From Actinomycetota bacterium (lineage in GTDB: Bacteria > Actinomycetota > Acidimicrobiia > Acidimicrobiales > CADCSY01), in NCBI GenBank assembly GCA_004366205.1, contig SIRW01000053.1:1-63418 (forward strand): DNA of 63,418 bases, read 5' to 3'. Every line of letters starts with the position of its first letter. Within the stretch, counting starts at the first letter, position 1. Positions 16,318 through 25,020 of this stretch are shown in pieces. Below the pieces are notes generated by a model, which was given only the letters and a program-made list of their open reading frames with translations, was not told where the DNA came from and searched no databases. A program made the position numbers and the translations under genes.

Positions 16318-18570
16318 TCAGCCGGGTGGGCTGCGACCGGGGCCGGCGTCGCTCCCGGCCTGGTCGACGCCGCTGTCGCCCCCGGAGCCGGTGCCGCCGC
16401 CGAACAGGCCGCCGCCACCCCCACCCTCGCCCTCGTCCCGGGGGCCGCCGGGTTCGCCGCTCGGCACGGTCGTGGTGGTGGTGGTCGTCGGGGGGTCGCG
16501 TGGCTCGGGGGGTGGGAGCCGGCTGACGTAGTCGCCGCCGTTGCCGGTCGAGCGGGGCTGGCGGGCCGGGCCCGGGGCGAAGCCCCGCCGCTGCTGGGCC
16601 CGGAGCTGGTCGACGATGGGCTGGATCGGCGCGGGCTCGGTGAACTCGGTGGGCTCGACGCCGGCCAGCGCCGCCCGCATGAACGCCTGCCACGTGCGGG
16701 CCGGCCACGAGCCGCCGGTGACCCGGGCCACGCCCTTGATGTTGCGCATCTCCTGGGGCCGGTCCCGGTAGCCCATCCACACGGCGGTCGACAGGGTCGG
16801 GGTGTACCCGACGAACCAGGCGTCCTTGTGGTCCTGGGCCGTGCCGGTCTTGCCGGCGGCGGGCCGGCCGATGTCGCGGCCCGAGGCGGTGCCGTTGAAC
16901 ACGCCCCGCATGACGTCGTTCACGTTGTCGGCGGTGATCTCCTCGAGCACCCGCTCGGAGCGGGGCTCCGGGTCGAGGTTGTCCTCGACGATCTGACCGT
17001 CGGCGTCGAGCACCCGCCACACCGGGACGGGGTCGACCCGCACGCCCCGCGCCGCGAACACCCCGAACCCCACGGCCATGTCGTGGGGGCTGGTGTCGAG
17101 CGCGCCCAGCGCGATGGGCACGCCGCTGCCGTGCACGGCCGGGTCGAACGGCGCCGTGCGCACGCCCATCCGGTTCGCCAGCTTCACCGTGTCCTCGACG
17201 CCGACGTCCTGGATGAGCCGGGTGAACACGGTGTTGACCGACCGGATCGTCGCCTGCCGCAGATCCATCGTGCCGTAGCTCGCGCCGCCGTAGTTGCGGA
17301 ACGTGTGGTTGCCGACCGTGTGGGGGGCGCCTGAGTAGCGCTTGCTGGGGGCGATGCCCTTCTCGAAGGCGTTGGCGAGCACGAACGCCTTGAAGGCCGA
17401 GCCCGTCTGCCGCCCGGTGCCGCCGCCCTGGGCGCCCAGGGCGAGGTTCACCTTGCCGCCGGGCGCGTTGAAGTCGCGGCCGCCGACGAGCGCCCGCACG
17501 AACCCGGTGGGGGGCTCGACCGCCACCAGCGCCATCTCGAGGGGCGGCTCGGTGCCGGCCAGGGTGTCGTTGACGGCGGCCTCGGCGTGCAGCTGCGTCG
17601 CCCGGTCCATCGTCGTGTAGATGTGGTAGCCGCCCCCGTAGATGTCGTACCCCTTGGCCTCCATGTACCGCCGCACGTAGTCGACGAAGTAGGGGTGGGC
17701 GGTCTCGACCCGGGGCGGGGGGAACACGATCGTGACGGGCTGGCCCTCGGGCGGCGGGCCGGCGAAGGCCAGCAGCCACAGCTCCTGGCTGCGGGCGTCG
17801 GCGTGCTCCTCGGGGGTGATGAAGCCGACCTCGAGCATCAGGTCGAGCACGAGCTTGCGGCGCGCCTCGGCCACCTCGGGGTTGCCCCGGGGCTCGTAGC
17901 GGCTGGGCGCGGGGATGAGCCCGGCCAGGAGCGCCGACTCGGACAGGCTCAGGTCCCGCACGTGCTTCCGGAAGTAGGTCTGGGCGGCCGCGCCCACGCC
18001 GTAGGCGCCCTCGCCGAAGAACACCTGCTGCAGGTAGCGGTAGAGGATCTCCTCCTTCTCCACCTGGCGGTCGAGCTGGCTGGCGAGGATCGTCTCGCGG
18101 ATCTTGCGGACGATGGTGCGGTCGCGCCCGATGTAGGCGTTCTTCACGTACTGCTGGGTGATCGTCGAGCCGCCCTGGACGATCTCACCCTCGGTGATGT
18201 TGGCCCACAGCGCCCGCATGGTGCCGCGGGGGTCGACGCCCCCGTGGGAGTAGAAGTTGCGGTCCTCCGAGGCGATCACCGCCTGCTTGAGGACCTCGGG
18301 GATGTCCTCCGGGCGGATGGGGATGCTGAGGTCGAACTGCCGGAACACCCCGATCTCGTTGCCCTGCGCGTCGTAGACGATGCTCGGCTGGCTCTCCATC
18401 GGCGGGCGGGGGTCGGGCAGGGCCGCTGGGAGCGGCAGGAACACGAGCGAGGCCAGCACGGTGCCGGCGGTGACCACCGGCACCGACAGCGCCGTGATGA
18501 CGCAGATCGCGAAGACCTTCACCGTCCGCCGGAGCACCGCCACAGTCTCGCAGGGCGAGGTCCGGTCCAC
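16318..18570 (-). CDS. Bifunctional penicillin-binding protein (class A PBP)
   Basis: This 750-aa class A PBP has an N-terminal membrane anchor (about 17-45). A GT51 transglycosylase domain follows (ASEDRNFYSHGG and GGSTITQQ, about 95-270), then a transpeptidase domain with SxxK (TGSAFK), SxN (SVN) and KTGT. It polymerises and cross-links peptidoglycan. The C-terminus ends in a Pro/Thr- and Gly-rich disordered tail. The GTG at 18570 gives a short cytoplasmic N-terminus; in-frame GTG codons about ten residues on could also be used. Its neighbours whiB and the ArsA-like pair recall mycobacterial ponA2. Confidence 0.9.
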   Translation of the reverse strand: MDRTSPCETVAVLRRTVKVFAICVITALSVPVVTAGTVLASLVFLPLPAALPDPRPPMESQPSIVYDAQGNEIGVFRQFDLSIPIRPEDIPEVLKQAVIASEDRNFYSHGGVDPRGTMRALWANITEGEIVQGGSTITQQYVKNAYIGRDRTIVRKIRETILASQLDRQVEKEEILYRYLQQVFFGEGAYGVGAAAQTYFRKHVRDLSLSESALLAGLIPAPSRYEPRGNPEVAEARRKLVLDLMLEVGFITPEEHADARSQELWLLAFAGPPPEGQPVTIVFPPPRVETAHPYFVDYVRRYMEAKGYDIYGGGYHIYTTMDRATQLHAEAAVNDTLAGTEPPLEMALVAVEPPTGFVRALVGGRDFNAPGGKVNLALGAQGGGTGRQTGSAFKAFVLANAFEKGIAPSKRYSGAPHTVGNHTFRNYGGASYGTMDLRQATIRSVNTVFTRLIQDVGVEDTVKLANRMGVRTAPFDPAVHGSGVPIALGALDTSPHDMAVGFGVFAARGVRVDPVPVWRVLDADGQIVEDNLDPEPRSERVLEEITADNVNDVMRGVFNGTASGRDIGRPAAGKTGTAQDHKDAWFVGYTPTLSTAVWMGYRDRPQEMRNIKGVARVTGGSWPARTWQAFMRAALAGVEPTEFTEPAPIQPIVDQLRAQQRRGFAPGPARQPRSTGNGGDYVSRLPPPEPRDPPTTTTTTTVPSGEPGGPRDEGEGGGGGGLFGGGTGSGGDSGVDQAGSDAGPGRSPPG

Positions 18571-18606
18571 ACCGCGCCGGCCGCCCGCCCGCCCGTGCGG
18601 GGGACG

Positions 18607-18612
18607 TAGCCT
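18607..18612 (+). promoter_or_regulatory. -10 box TAGCCT for selA
   Basis: TAGCCT lies 7 nt before the GTG start of selA. It sits in the 49-nt divergent gap with the PBP gene. Confidence 0.55.
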
Positions 18613-18619
18613 CGGTCCG

Positions 18620-19876
18620 GTGACGGAGGAGCGACCCCCCAGCGTCGACGCCCTGGCCCGTTCGATCGCCGACGTGGGCCTGCCTCACCCGCTGCTCGTC
18701 GACGCCGCCCGGGCCGCCATCGCCGCCGGGGTCCCCGGCTCGGCCCGGGCCCGGGCGCAGGCAGCCGCCCGGGCCCTGCTGCGCCGGGTGGTGAACGCCA
18801 CGGGCGTGCTGCTGCACACCAACCTCGGCCGGGCACCGCTCGGGGCCACCGGTGCGCTGGGAGCGACCAACCTCGAGCTCGACCTCGACACCGGCCGCCG
18901 CGGCTCGCGGCGGGCGCACGCGGGGCGCCTGCTGGCCCGGGCGGGCGGGGCCGAGGACGCCCTCGTGGTCAACAACGGGGCCGCCGCGGTGCTGCTCGCC
19001 TTGGCCGCCCTCGCCGCCGGCCGGTCGGTGGTGGTGAGCCGGGGCGAGCTCGTTGAGATCGGCGGCGGCTTCCGGATCCCCGACGTGCTGGCCCAGTCCG
19101 GGGCCCGCCTGGTCGAGGTCGGCACGACCAACCGCACCCGCCTGGCGGACTACGAGCGGGCGCTGGCCCACGATCCTGCGCTGATCCTGAAGGTGCACCG
19201 CTCGAACTACCGGATCACCGGGTTCACCGAGGAGGTGGAGGTCGCCGAGCTCGTCCGGCTCGGGCGGCCCGTCGTCGTGGACCTGGGCTCGGGGCTGCTC
19301 GACGCCGCCTGCCCCTGGCTGGCGGGCGGACCGCCGGCGTGGCTCGCCGGTGAGCCCGCCGTCCGCCAGACCCTCGCCACCGGCGCGACGCTCGTCACCT
19401 TCTCGGGCGACAAGCTCCTCGGGGGCCCGCAGGCGGGCGTGCTGGCCGGCGCGCGCGTCGCGGTGGAGGCCTGCGCCCGCCACCCGCTCGCCCGGGCCCT
19501 GCGCCCCGGCGGCCTCGTGCTCGGGGCGCTCCAGGAGGCCGCGCTCGCCTACCTTCGCCGGCAGGGGGACGCCATCCCGTTCTGGCGGATGGCCACCCTC
19601 ACCGTCGAGCAGCTGCGGGATCGGGCCGCCGCCCTGGGGGTGGGCGAGGTGGTCGAGCTGGCCGCCGTGCCGGGTGGCGGGACGCTACCCGGGGTGGAGA
19701 TCCCCTCGGCGGGCGTGGCCGTGCCGGGTGACCACAGCGCCGCCCTGCGCGCCCACGAACCACCCGTGATCGCCCGGGTCGCGGAGAACCGGACGCTGTG
19801 CGACCTGCGCACGGTGGACCCGGCCGACGACGGCGTCGTCGCCGCCGCCCTCAGGTCGGCGGGCGCGACCGCGTGA
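18620..19876 (+). CDS. selA: L-seryl-tRNA(Sec) selenium transferase
   Basis: This 418-aa PLP enzyme converts Ser-tRNA(Sec) to Sec-tRNA(Sec) using selenophosphate. It shows the family segments NATGVLLHTNLGRAPL, VVNNGAAAVLLAL and the PLP lysine in FSGDKLLGGPQAG. It is slightly shorter than the usual 450-470 aa, mainly at the N-terminus. Its stop overlaps the selB start (TGATG), so the two are translationally coupled. The pair implies selenoprotein synthesis, but no selC, selD or obvious selenoprotein gene was found in the window. Confidence 0.92.
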   Translation: MTEERPPSVDALARSIADVGLPHPLLVDAARAAIAAGVPGSARARAQAAARALLRRVVNATGVLLHTNLGRAPLGATGALGATNLELDLDTGRRGSRRAHAGRLLARAGGAEDALVVNNGAAAVLLALAALAAGRSVVVSRGELVEIGGGFRIPDVLAQSGARLVEVGTTNRTRLADYERALAHDPALILKVHRSNYRITGFTEEVEVAELVRLGRPVVVDLGSGLLDAACPWLAGGPPAWLAGEPAVRQTLATGATLVTFSGDKLLGGPQAGVLAGARVAVEACARHPLARALRPGGLVLGALQEAALAYLRRQGDAIPFWRMATLTVEQLRDRAAALGVGEVVELAAVPGGGTLPGVEIPSAGVAVPGDHSAALRAHEPPVIARVAENRTLCDLRTVDPADDGVVAAALRSAGATA

Positions 19877-21654
19877 TGCCCGGGACAGGCCCCGACGGGG
19901 GGGCCGGGCGGGCGGCGGGTCACGTCGTCGCCACCGCCGGTCACGTCGACCACGGGAAGTCGACGCTGGTGCACGCCCTCACCGGCATCGACCCGGACCG
20001 GTTCGCCGAGGAGAAGGCGCGGGGGCTCACGATCGACCTGGGGTTCGCCTGGACGACCCTGCCCGACGGACGGACCCTCGCCTTCGTCGACGTGCCGGGC
20101 CACGTCCGCTTCATCCGCAACATGCTGGCAGGCGTGGGCGCCGTGCAGGCGTGCCTGTTCGTCGTAGCGGCCACCGAAGGCTGGAAGCCGCAGTCCGAGG
20201 AGCACCTGCGCATCCTCGAGCTCGTCGGGGTCCGACACGGGGTGGTCGCGCTGACCAAGGTCGACGTCGCCGACCCCGAGCTGGTCGCCCTGGCCCGGGC
20301 GGAGGTGGCGGAACGGGCGGCGGGCTCCTTCCTCGAGGCCGCCGAGGTCGTCGAGGTCGCGGCGCCGGGCGGGGTCGGGGTGGACGCCCTGCGGGCCGCG
20401 CTGGGCCGCCTGCTCGACCGGGCGCCGGCGGCGGCGGACCGGGACCGGCCCCGCCTGTGGGTCGACCGCTCCTTCAGCGCCCACGGCGCGGGAACCATCG
20501 TCACCGGCACCCTCGAGGGCGGGCGCCTCGCCGTCGACGACCAGCTCGTCGTCGTCCCCCGAGGGGGTGGGGTCCGGGTTCGGGGCATCCAGCGCCACGG
20601 CGCCCCGGTGACCGCCGGCGTGCCCGGCTCGAGGGTCGCCGTGAACCTCGCCGGCATCGGCCGTGAGGAGGTCGAGCGGGGCCACGCGCTCGTCCGCCCG
20701 GGGCAGTGGCACCTCACCCGGCGGTTCGACGCCTCGCTGCGGGTCCTCGACGCGCTCGGCCACGACGTGTCGCGCCGGGGCGCGTACGTGGCCTATGTCG
20801 GGTCGGGTGAGCACCCGGTTCGGCTGCGCATCCTCGGGCCCGATCGCCTGGCGCCCGGATCGACGGGCCTCGTGCGGCTGCACCTCGACGCGGCCCTGCC
20901 CCTCGTCCCGGGCGACCGCTACGTGCTGCGGGAGTGGGGTCGGGCCGAGACCGTGGGCGGGGGCGAGGTGCTCGACGTGGACCCCGCGCTCCCGGCGGCT
21001 CGTGCCCGACCCGACCGCTCGGTCGAGCGGGTCGTGGCCGAGCGCGGGTGGGTCGCCGCCGACGACCTCGAACGCCTGACGGGCGAGCGGCGGGCGCCGA
21101 CGGTCGGGCCGTGGGTTGTCGACCCCGCCGTGCTCGACGCGGCCCGCGCCCACCTCGCCGAGCGCGTGGCGGGCGCCGGACCCCTCGGGCTGGACGTGGC
21201 CGCGCTCGACGATCGGGACCGGGCCCTGCTCGGGACGCTCGACGGTGTGGTGGTGGAGGCCGGCCGGGCCCGCCTCGCCGCCGCCGGGCCGGACCGGCTC
21301 GCCGAGCACCCCTACCTGGCGGCGCTGGCGGCCGACCCCTTCTCGCCCCCGGGCCCCGAGGGGGTCGACCGGGCCGAGCTGCGGGCCCTCGTGCAGCGGG
21401 GCCTCGTCGTCGAGCGCGACGGCGTGTGGTTCGCCCCGGCGGCCGTCGAGGCCGCCGCCGGGCTCGTCGCCCGGTTGCTCGCCGAGCGACCCGAAGGCAT
21501 CACCGTGTCCGCCGTGCGCGAGGCGCTGGGCACGACCCGCAAGTACGTGCTGCCGCTGCTCGCCGAGCTCGATGCCCGGGGGATCACCCGCCGCCGGGGT
21601 GACGTGCGCGTCGCCGGTCCCCGCATGACCGGCGTGCGCCCGAGCCGAGCGTGA
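19876..21654 (+). CDS. selB: Selenocysteine-specific elongation factor
   Basis: This 592-aa translational GTPase carries Sec-tRNA(Sec) to UGA codons with a SECIS element. G1 is GHVDHGKST, G3 is DVPGH in FVDVPGHVRFI, and G4 is TKVD. EF-Tu-like domains II/III (about 175-340) and C-terminal winged helices (about 350-590; the last includes TVSAVREALGTTRKYVLPLL) that bind the SECIS follow. The ATG at 19876 shares one base with the selA stop. The tandem selA-selB layout is common in bacteria that use selenocysteine. Confidence 0.92.
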   Translation: MPGTGPDGGAGRAAGHVVATAGHVDHGKSTLVHALTGIDPDRFAEEKARGLTIDLGFAWTTLPDGRTLAFVDVPGHVRFIRNMLAGVGAVQACLFVVAATEGWKPQSEEHLRILELVGVRHGVVALTKVDVADPELVALARAEVAERAAGSFLEAAEVVEVAAPGGVGVDALRAALGRLLDRAPAAADRDRPRLWVDRSFSAHGAGTIVTGTLEGGRLAVDDQLVVVPRGGGVRVRGIQRHGAPVTAGVPGSRVAVNLAGIGREEVERGHALVRPGQWHLTRRFDASLRVLDALGHDVSRRGAYVAYVGSGEHPVRLRILGPDRLAPGSTGLVRLHLDAALPLVPGDRYVLREWGRAETVGGGEVLDVDPALPAARARPDRSVERVVAERGWVAADDLERLTGERRAPTVGPWVVDPAVLDAARAHLAERVAGAGPLGLDVAALDDRDRALLGTLDGVVVEAGRARLAAAGPDRLAEHPYLAALAADPFSPPGPEGVDRAELRALVQRGLVVERDGVWFAPAAVEAAAGLVARLLAERPEGITVSAVREALGTTRKYVLPLLAELDARGITRRRGDVRVAGPRMTGVRPSRA

Positions 21655-21714
21655 GCGCCCGTCCCCGAGGACGAGCGCGCCGGAACCCGGCGCGGGGTGC
21701 CTCGAGCTTCGCGG

Positions 21715-22227
21715 TCAGTACTCGCCGAAGACGCCGGTGACGGCTCCGTCCGCGATGGTGTGCACCACGAACGGCTCGACCTGCTCGCCGGGCATGCCCG
21801 GCGAGCCGGCGGGCATGCCCGCCAGGGTGATGCCGTCCACGGCGGGCCGCTGGGCCAGCAGGTCGCGCAGAGCCGCGGCGGGCACGTGGCCCTCGACGAC
21901 GTAGCCGCCCACCTCGCTCGTGTGGCAGCTCTGCTCGGCGGGCGGCACGCCGAAGGCCGCCTTCACCGCCTCCATGTCGGCGTGCACCTCGGCCCGCACG
22001 GCGAAGCCGGCCGCCACCATCTCGTCCTCCCAACCGGCGCAGCACCCGCACGTGGCGCTGCGGTGCACGACGATCTCGGTGCCGGCGCCGCGGGTGGGCG
22101 CGACCGAGCCGCTGCTCGCCACCGACCCCGTGCCCGCTCCCCCGCACGCCGCCACCAGCGCGACGATGAGCAGCAGGGCGAGGGCCCGCTGCGGGGTGAC
22201 CGACCGGGCATCGGCGAGGGTCGGCAT
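21715..22227 (-). CDS. DUF411 family metal-binding lipoprotein
   Basis: This 170-aa protein starts with a signal peptide ending in a lipobox Cys at about residue 28. The DUF411 domain follows, with SATCGCCAGW (C60, C62, C63), SCHTSEVGGYVVEGHVP and a C-terminal GMPAGSPGMPG. Members are often linked to copper or other heavy-metal resistance and probably bind metal on the outer face of the membrane. It follows selB on the opposite strand, 60 nt away. The function is assigned from family features only. Confidence 0.8.
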   Translation of the reverse strand: MPTLADARSVTPQRALALLLIVALVAACGGAGTGSVASSGSVAPTRGAGTEIVVHRSATCGCCAGWEDEMVAAGFAVRAEVHADMEAVKAAFGVPPAEQSCHTSEVGGYVVEGHVPAAALRDLLAQRPAVDGITLAGMPAGSPGMPGEQVEPFVVHTIADGAVTGVFGEY

Positions 22228-22349
22228 GGCGCCTCCTGGGTCTCGGGTTCGTCCCAGGATCGGTCGGCAGGGCCGCGACGGTCAGGGTCCTCGGTCACCT
22301 CGCGCGCGGCCTTCCGACCCACCTCGGCGTCCGCCGAGCGGCCGCCCGC

Positions 22350-22610
22350 TCAGCTCTGCCGGGCGAGCAGCTGCTTGCGCTCGAGCTCGTTCAGGCCGCC
22401 CCAGATGCCGTGCGGCTCGCGGATCCGGATGGCGTACTCCAGGCAGGGCTGCTTCACCGGGCAGTCCCTGCAGATGGCCTTGGCCCGCTCTTCGCGCTCG
22501 AGCTTTTCGTCCTTGCGCTCGAAGTGCGACGGCGGGAAGAACACCGACGCGTGCGGGCCCCGGCACGCGGCCTTGACCTGCCACAGCTCCTCGGTACGTA
22601 CCGCGCTCAT
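22350..22610 (-). CDS. whiB: WhiB-family Fe-S transcription factor
   Basis: This 86-aa protein shows all WhiB hallmarks. C16, C47, C50 and C56 (CX2CX5C in ICRDCPVKQPC) ligate a [4Fe-4S] cluster, followed by GIWGG (68-72) and a basic C-terminus. WhiB proteins are actinobacteria-specific redox or NO-sensing regulators that bind the primary sigma factor. The ATG at 22610 has AAGGGGGGTT upstream, and a TAGGGT box lies at 22633-22638. Its position next to the ArsA-like pair resembles whiB4 of Mycobacterium, but the paralogue cannot be assigned with certainty. Confidence 0.93.
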   Translation of the reverse strand: MSAVRTEELWQVKAACRGPHASVFFPPSHFERKDEKLEREERAKAICRDCPVKQPCLEYAIRIREPHGIWGGLNELERKQLLARQS

Positions 22611-22673
22611 GCGCAACCCCCCTTCGGCGGTGACCCTACCGCCACCCCCGGAGCCCAACAAGGGGTGAGATTT

Positions 22674-22692
22674 CGCGAGCAGAGTGCTCGCG
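22674..22692. terminator. Hairpin between nfeD and whiB
   Basis: CGCGAGCA and TGCTCGCG form perfect 8-bp arms around GAG. The hairpin lies 45 nt after the nfeD stop on the minus strand and upstream of the whiB promoter. There is no T-run. It could end nfeD transcription or act as a regulatory site for whiB. Confidence 0.4.
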
Positions 22693-22737
22693 GAAAGCAA
22701 AGAACCGCAGGTCACACAGGGTGCTGGGACCGGCGGC

Positions 22738-23961
22738 TCAGCGGCGGTAGTCCTTGGCGCCGCCCTCCTCGGGCTCGACCTCGAGCAGCAGCCCGTCGAT
22801 GCCCACGACGCGGACGCGGGCGCCCGCGTCGATCGGCGTGGCCCGGTTCGTGCGGGCCCGCCAGAGCGCGCCACGCACCCGCACGACGCCGTCCGGACGG
22901 ACCGGGACGGTGGCGTCGCCGAGCTCGCCGATCATCGACTCGCGCCCGATCGTGGGGGTGGCGAACCGGGTGCGGACCATCGACGGCATGCCCGACAGCA
23001 TCATCAGCAGCATCCCCGCCGTGCCCACGGCGAGCGCGAGCCAGGGCCGGGGGACCCCGGTGAAGAGCAGCACCGACCCGACGACCCACCCGGCGGCGCC
23101 GGCGGCGGTCCAGAACCGGCTGATGCCGGCCTGCACGTCGATGGCGAAGGCGACGGTCGAGGCCACGAGGAGCACCACCGCGACGGTCGACACGGGCAGC
23201 ACCGCCAGGCCGTACGCCGCCAGCACCAGGCTGCCCGCCCCGACCACCCCGGCGATCCCCACGCCCGCCGTGTACAGCTCGAAGAGCAGCAGGGCGAGCC
23301 CGGCGGCGAGCAGCAGGTAGGCGACGGGCGGGCTGGCGACGGTGTGCATGAGCTGCTCGAGCAGACCGGGCTTGGCGAAGCTCACCTGGAGGGGCTGGCG
23401 GCGGGGCCCGTCGTCGGTCGCCACCACCTCGGCGGTGCGCAGCGTGCGACCCCCGACCTCGCGACCGTCGAGCTGGACGATGAAGTCCCCGATCGTCGGT
23501 GCGTCGACGTCCACGACCCCTCGGGCGAGGGCGGCGCGGGCCCCGAGGCGCTCCCCGTCGACCTCGATCGTGCTGCCGGGCGAGATGCCGGTCACACCCG
23601 TGGCCGCAGCGAGCCGCTCGGCGCCGCCCGCGGCGGTCGCGCCGCTGGGTCCGATCCAGGCCCCGACCGGCACAGGGGCGTTGGTGAGCCGGCGCTGGAG
23701 GGCCTCGAGCGTGGCGCCGTCGACGACCACTCCCGGGCTGTCGAGCTGCAGCACCAGGGCCTCGGCCCCGGCGCCGGCCGCGACGTCGATGCTGCGGGTG
23801 ACGACGTCGACGAGCACGGGGTCGACGAGGCCGTCGACCTCGATGACGTGCACGGGACCGGGCCGTCCGGCCTCGTCAGGGCGGTCGCCCTGGGCGGCAG
23901 CCGCCGAGCCGAGGAGCGCCAGTGTCCCGGCGACCAGGGACGCCATGGCTAGCCTACGCAT
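22738..23961 (-). CDS. NfeD-like membrane protein with degenerate ClpP-type domain
   Basis: This 407-aa long-form NfeD homologue has a signal peptide (about 1-23), a ClpP/SppA-like domain (about 35-200), several membrane segments (about 225-345) and a C-terminal OB-fold NfeD domain (about 345-405; RPDGVVRVRGALWRARTN). The catalytic Ser motif GAxAASAG is GATAAGGA, with Gly at about residue 112, and the Lys-bearing region is shortened, so peptidase activity is doubtful. ATG 23961 is preceded by GGAG. It is divergent from the ArsA-like operon, with a 21-nt gap. Confidence 0.8.
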   Translation of the reverse strand: MRRLAMASLVAGTLALLGSAAAAQGDRPDEAGRPGPVHVIEVDGLVDPVLVDVVTRSIDVAAGAGAEALVLQLDSPGVVVDGATLEALQRRLTNAPVPVGAWIGPSGATAAGGAERLAAATGVTGISPGSTIEVDGERLGARAALARGVVDVDAPTIGDFIVQLDGREVGGRTLRTAEVVATDDGPRRQPLQVSFAKPGLLEQLMHTVASPPVAYLLLAAGLALLLFELYTAGVGIAGVVGAGSLVLAAYGLAVLPVSTVAVVLLVASTVAFAIDVQAGISRFWTAAGAAGWVVGSVLLFTGVPRPWLALAVGTAGMLLMMLSGMPSMVRTRFATPTIGRESMIGELGDATVPVRPDGVVRVRGALWRARTNRATPIDAGARVRVVGIDGLLLEVEPEEGGAKDYRR

Positions 23962-23982
23962 CGGATCTCCAGAGGGGAACGA

Positions 23983-25020
23983 GTGGATCCTGTCCAGTTC
24001 CTGACAGCATCCCGGGTCGTCATCGTGGCCGGGAAGGGTGGCGTCGGCAAGACGACGGTGACCGCTGCCCTGGCCCGCATGGCGGCGGCCGAGGGGCTCG
24101 CCACGCTGATCGTCGAGGTCGAGGGCAAGAGCGGGCTCGCGGCGGTGTTCGGCCGGGAGCCGCTCACCTACCGCGAGGTCGTGCTCGCTCCCGGTGGCGG
24201 GCCCGACGGTGCTGCCGACGTGCGGGGCCGGACGGTGACGCCCGACGACGCCCTGCTCGAGTACCTGGAGGACCACGGGCTGCGGCGGGTGTCGAAGCGG
24301 CTGGTGGCCACCGGCGCGCTCGACATCGTCGCCACGGCCGCACCCGGCATCAAGGACATCCTGATCTTGGGCAAGGTCAAGCAGCTCGAGCGGGCGGCCG
24401 CCGCCGGGCAGCCGACCGAGGACGGCGGCGAACCCGCTGACCTGATCGTGCTCGACGCCCCCGCCGCGGGCCACGCCATCACGTTCCTGCTCGCCGCCCG
24501 GGGGTTGCTCGACGCCGTGCGGGTCGGGCCGATCCACACGCAGGCCCGCGACGTGCTCGAGCTGCTCACCGATCCGAGCCGGTGCCAGGTGCTGCTCGTC
24601 ACCCTCCCCGAGGAGACCCCGGTCAACGAGCTGACCGAGACGGCGTTCCACCTGGAGGACCGGGTGGGGGTCAGCCTCGGGCCGGTCGTCGTCAACGGCG
24701 TCTACCCGCCGCTCGACGGCCTCGACGCCGACCCCGAGGAGGCGGCTGCCGCGGCCGGCACCAGCCTCCGGCCGGGTGAGGCCGAGGCGCTGCGGGCGGC
24801 GGCTGCGTTCCGGCTCGCCCGCCAGCGCCTGCAGGCCGAGCAGGTCGCCCGGCTGGCCGACCGGCTGCCGCTCCCCCAGCTGCACCTCCCCTACCTGTTC
24901 AGGGCCGAGCTCGGCCCCGACGACGTCGCCGAGCTGGCCCGGGCCCTGCGCGGGCAGGTGGTGGCGCTGGACGCGCTCCCGGCCGCCGCTCCGGCCGAGA
25001 GCGGGGCGGAGCCGCGGTGA
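23983..25020 (+). CDS. ArsA/Get3-like ATPase, first of a pair
   Basis: This 345-aa P-loop ATPase has the deviant Walker A AGKGGVGKTTVTAAL (about 16-30) and the switch segment DLIVLDAPAAGHAITFLLAARG. It resembles the actinobacterial Get3-like pair Rv3679/Rv3680. In mycobacteria that pair lies beside whiB4 and ponA2, as here whiB and a PBP gene lie nearby. No arsenite metallochaperone genes adjoin it, so arsenic transport is unlikely. GTG 23983 follows a GAGGGG Shine-Dalgarno; a TAGCCT box lies at 23950-23955 inside the nfeD coding start. The gene overlaps its partner by 4 nt. Confidence 0.85.
   Translation: MDPVQFLTASRVVIVAGKGGVGKTTVTAALARMAAAEGLATLIVEVEGKSGLAAVFGREPLTYREVVLAPGGGPDGAADVRGRTVTPDDALLEYLEDHGLRRVSKRLVATGALDIVATAAPGIKDILILGKVKQLERAAAAGQPTEDGGEPADLIVLDAPAAGHAITFLLAARGLLDAVRVGPIHTQARDVLELLTDPSRCQVLLVTLPEETPVNELTETAFHLEDRVGVSLGPVVVNGVYPPLDGLDADPEEAAAAAGTSLRPGEAEALRAAAAFRLARQRLQAEQVARLADRLPLPQLHLPYLFRAELGPDDVAELARALRGQVVALDALPAAAPAESGAEPR

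Noticed and set aside
21655-21714. selC (tRNA-Sec) after selB
   Set aside because: The gap is only 60 nt and has no cloverleaf or TCA anticodon; a tRNA-Sec needs about 95 nt.
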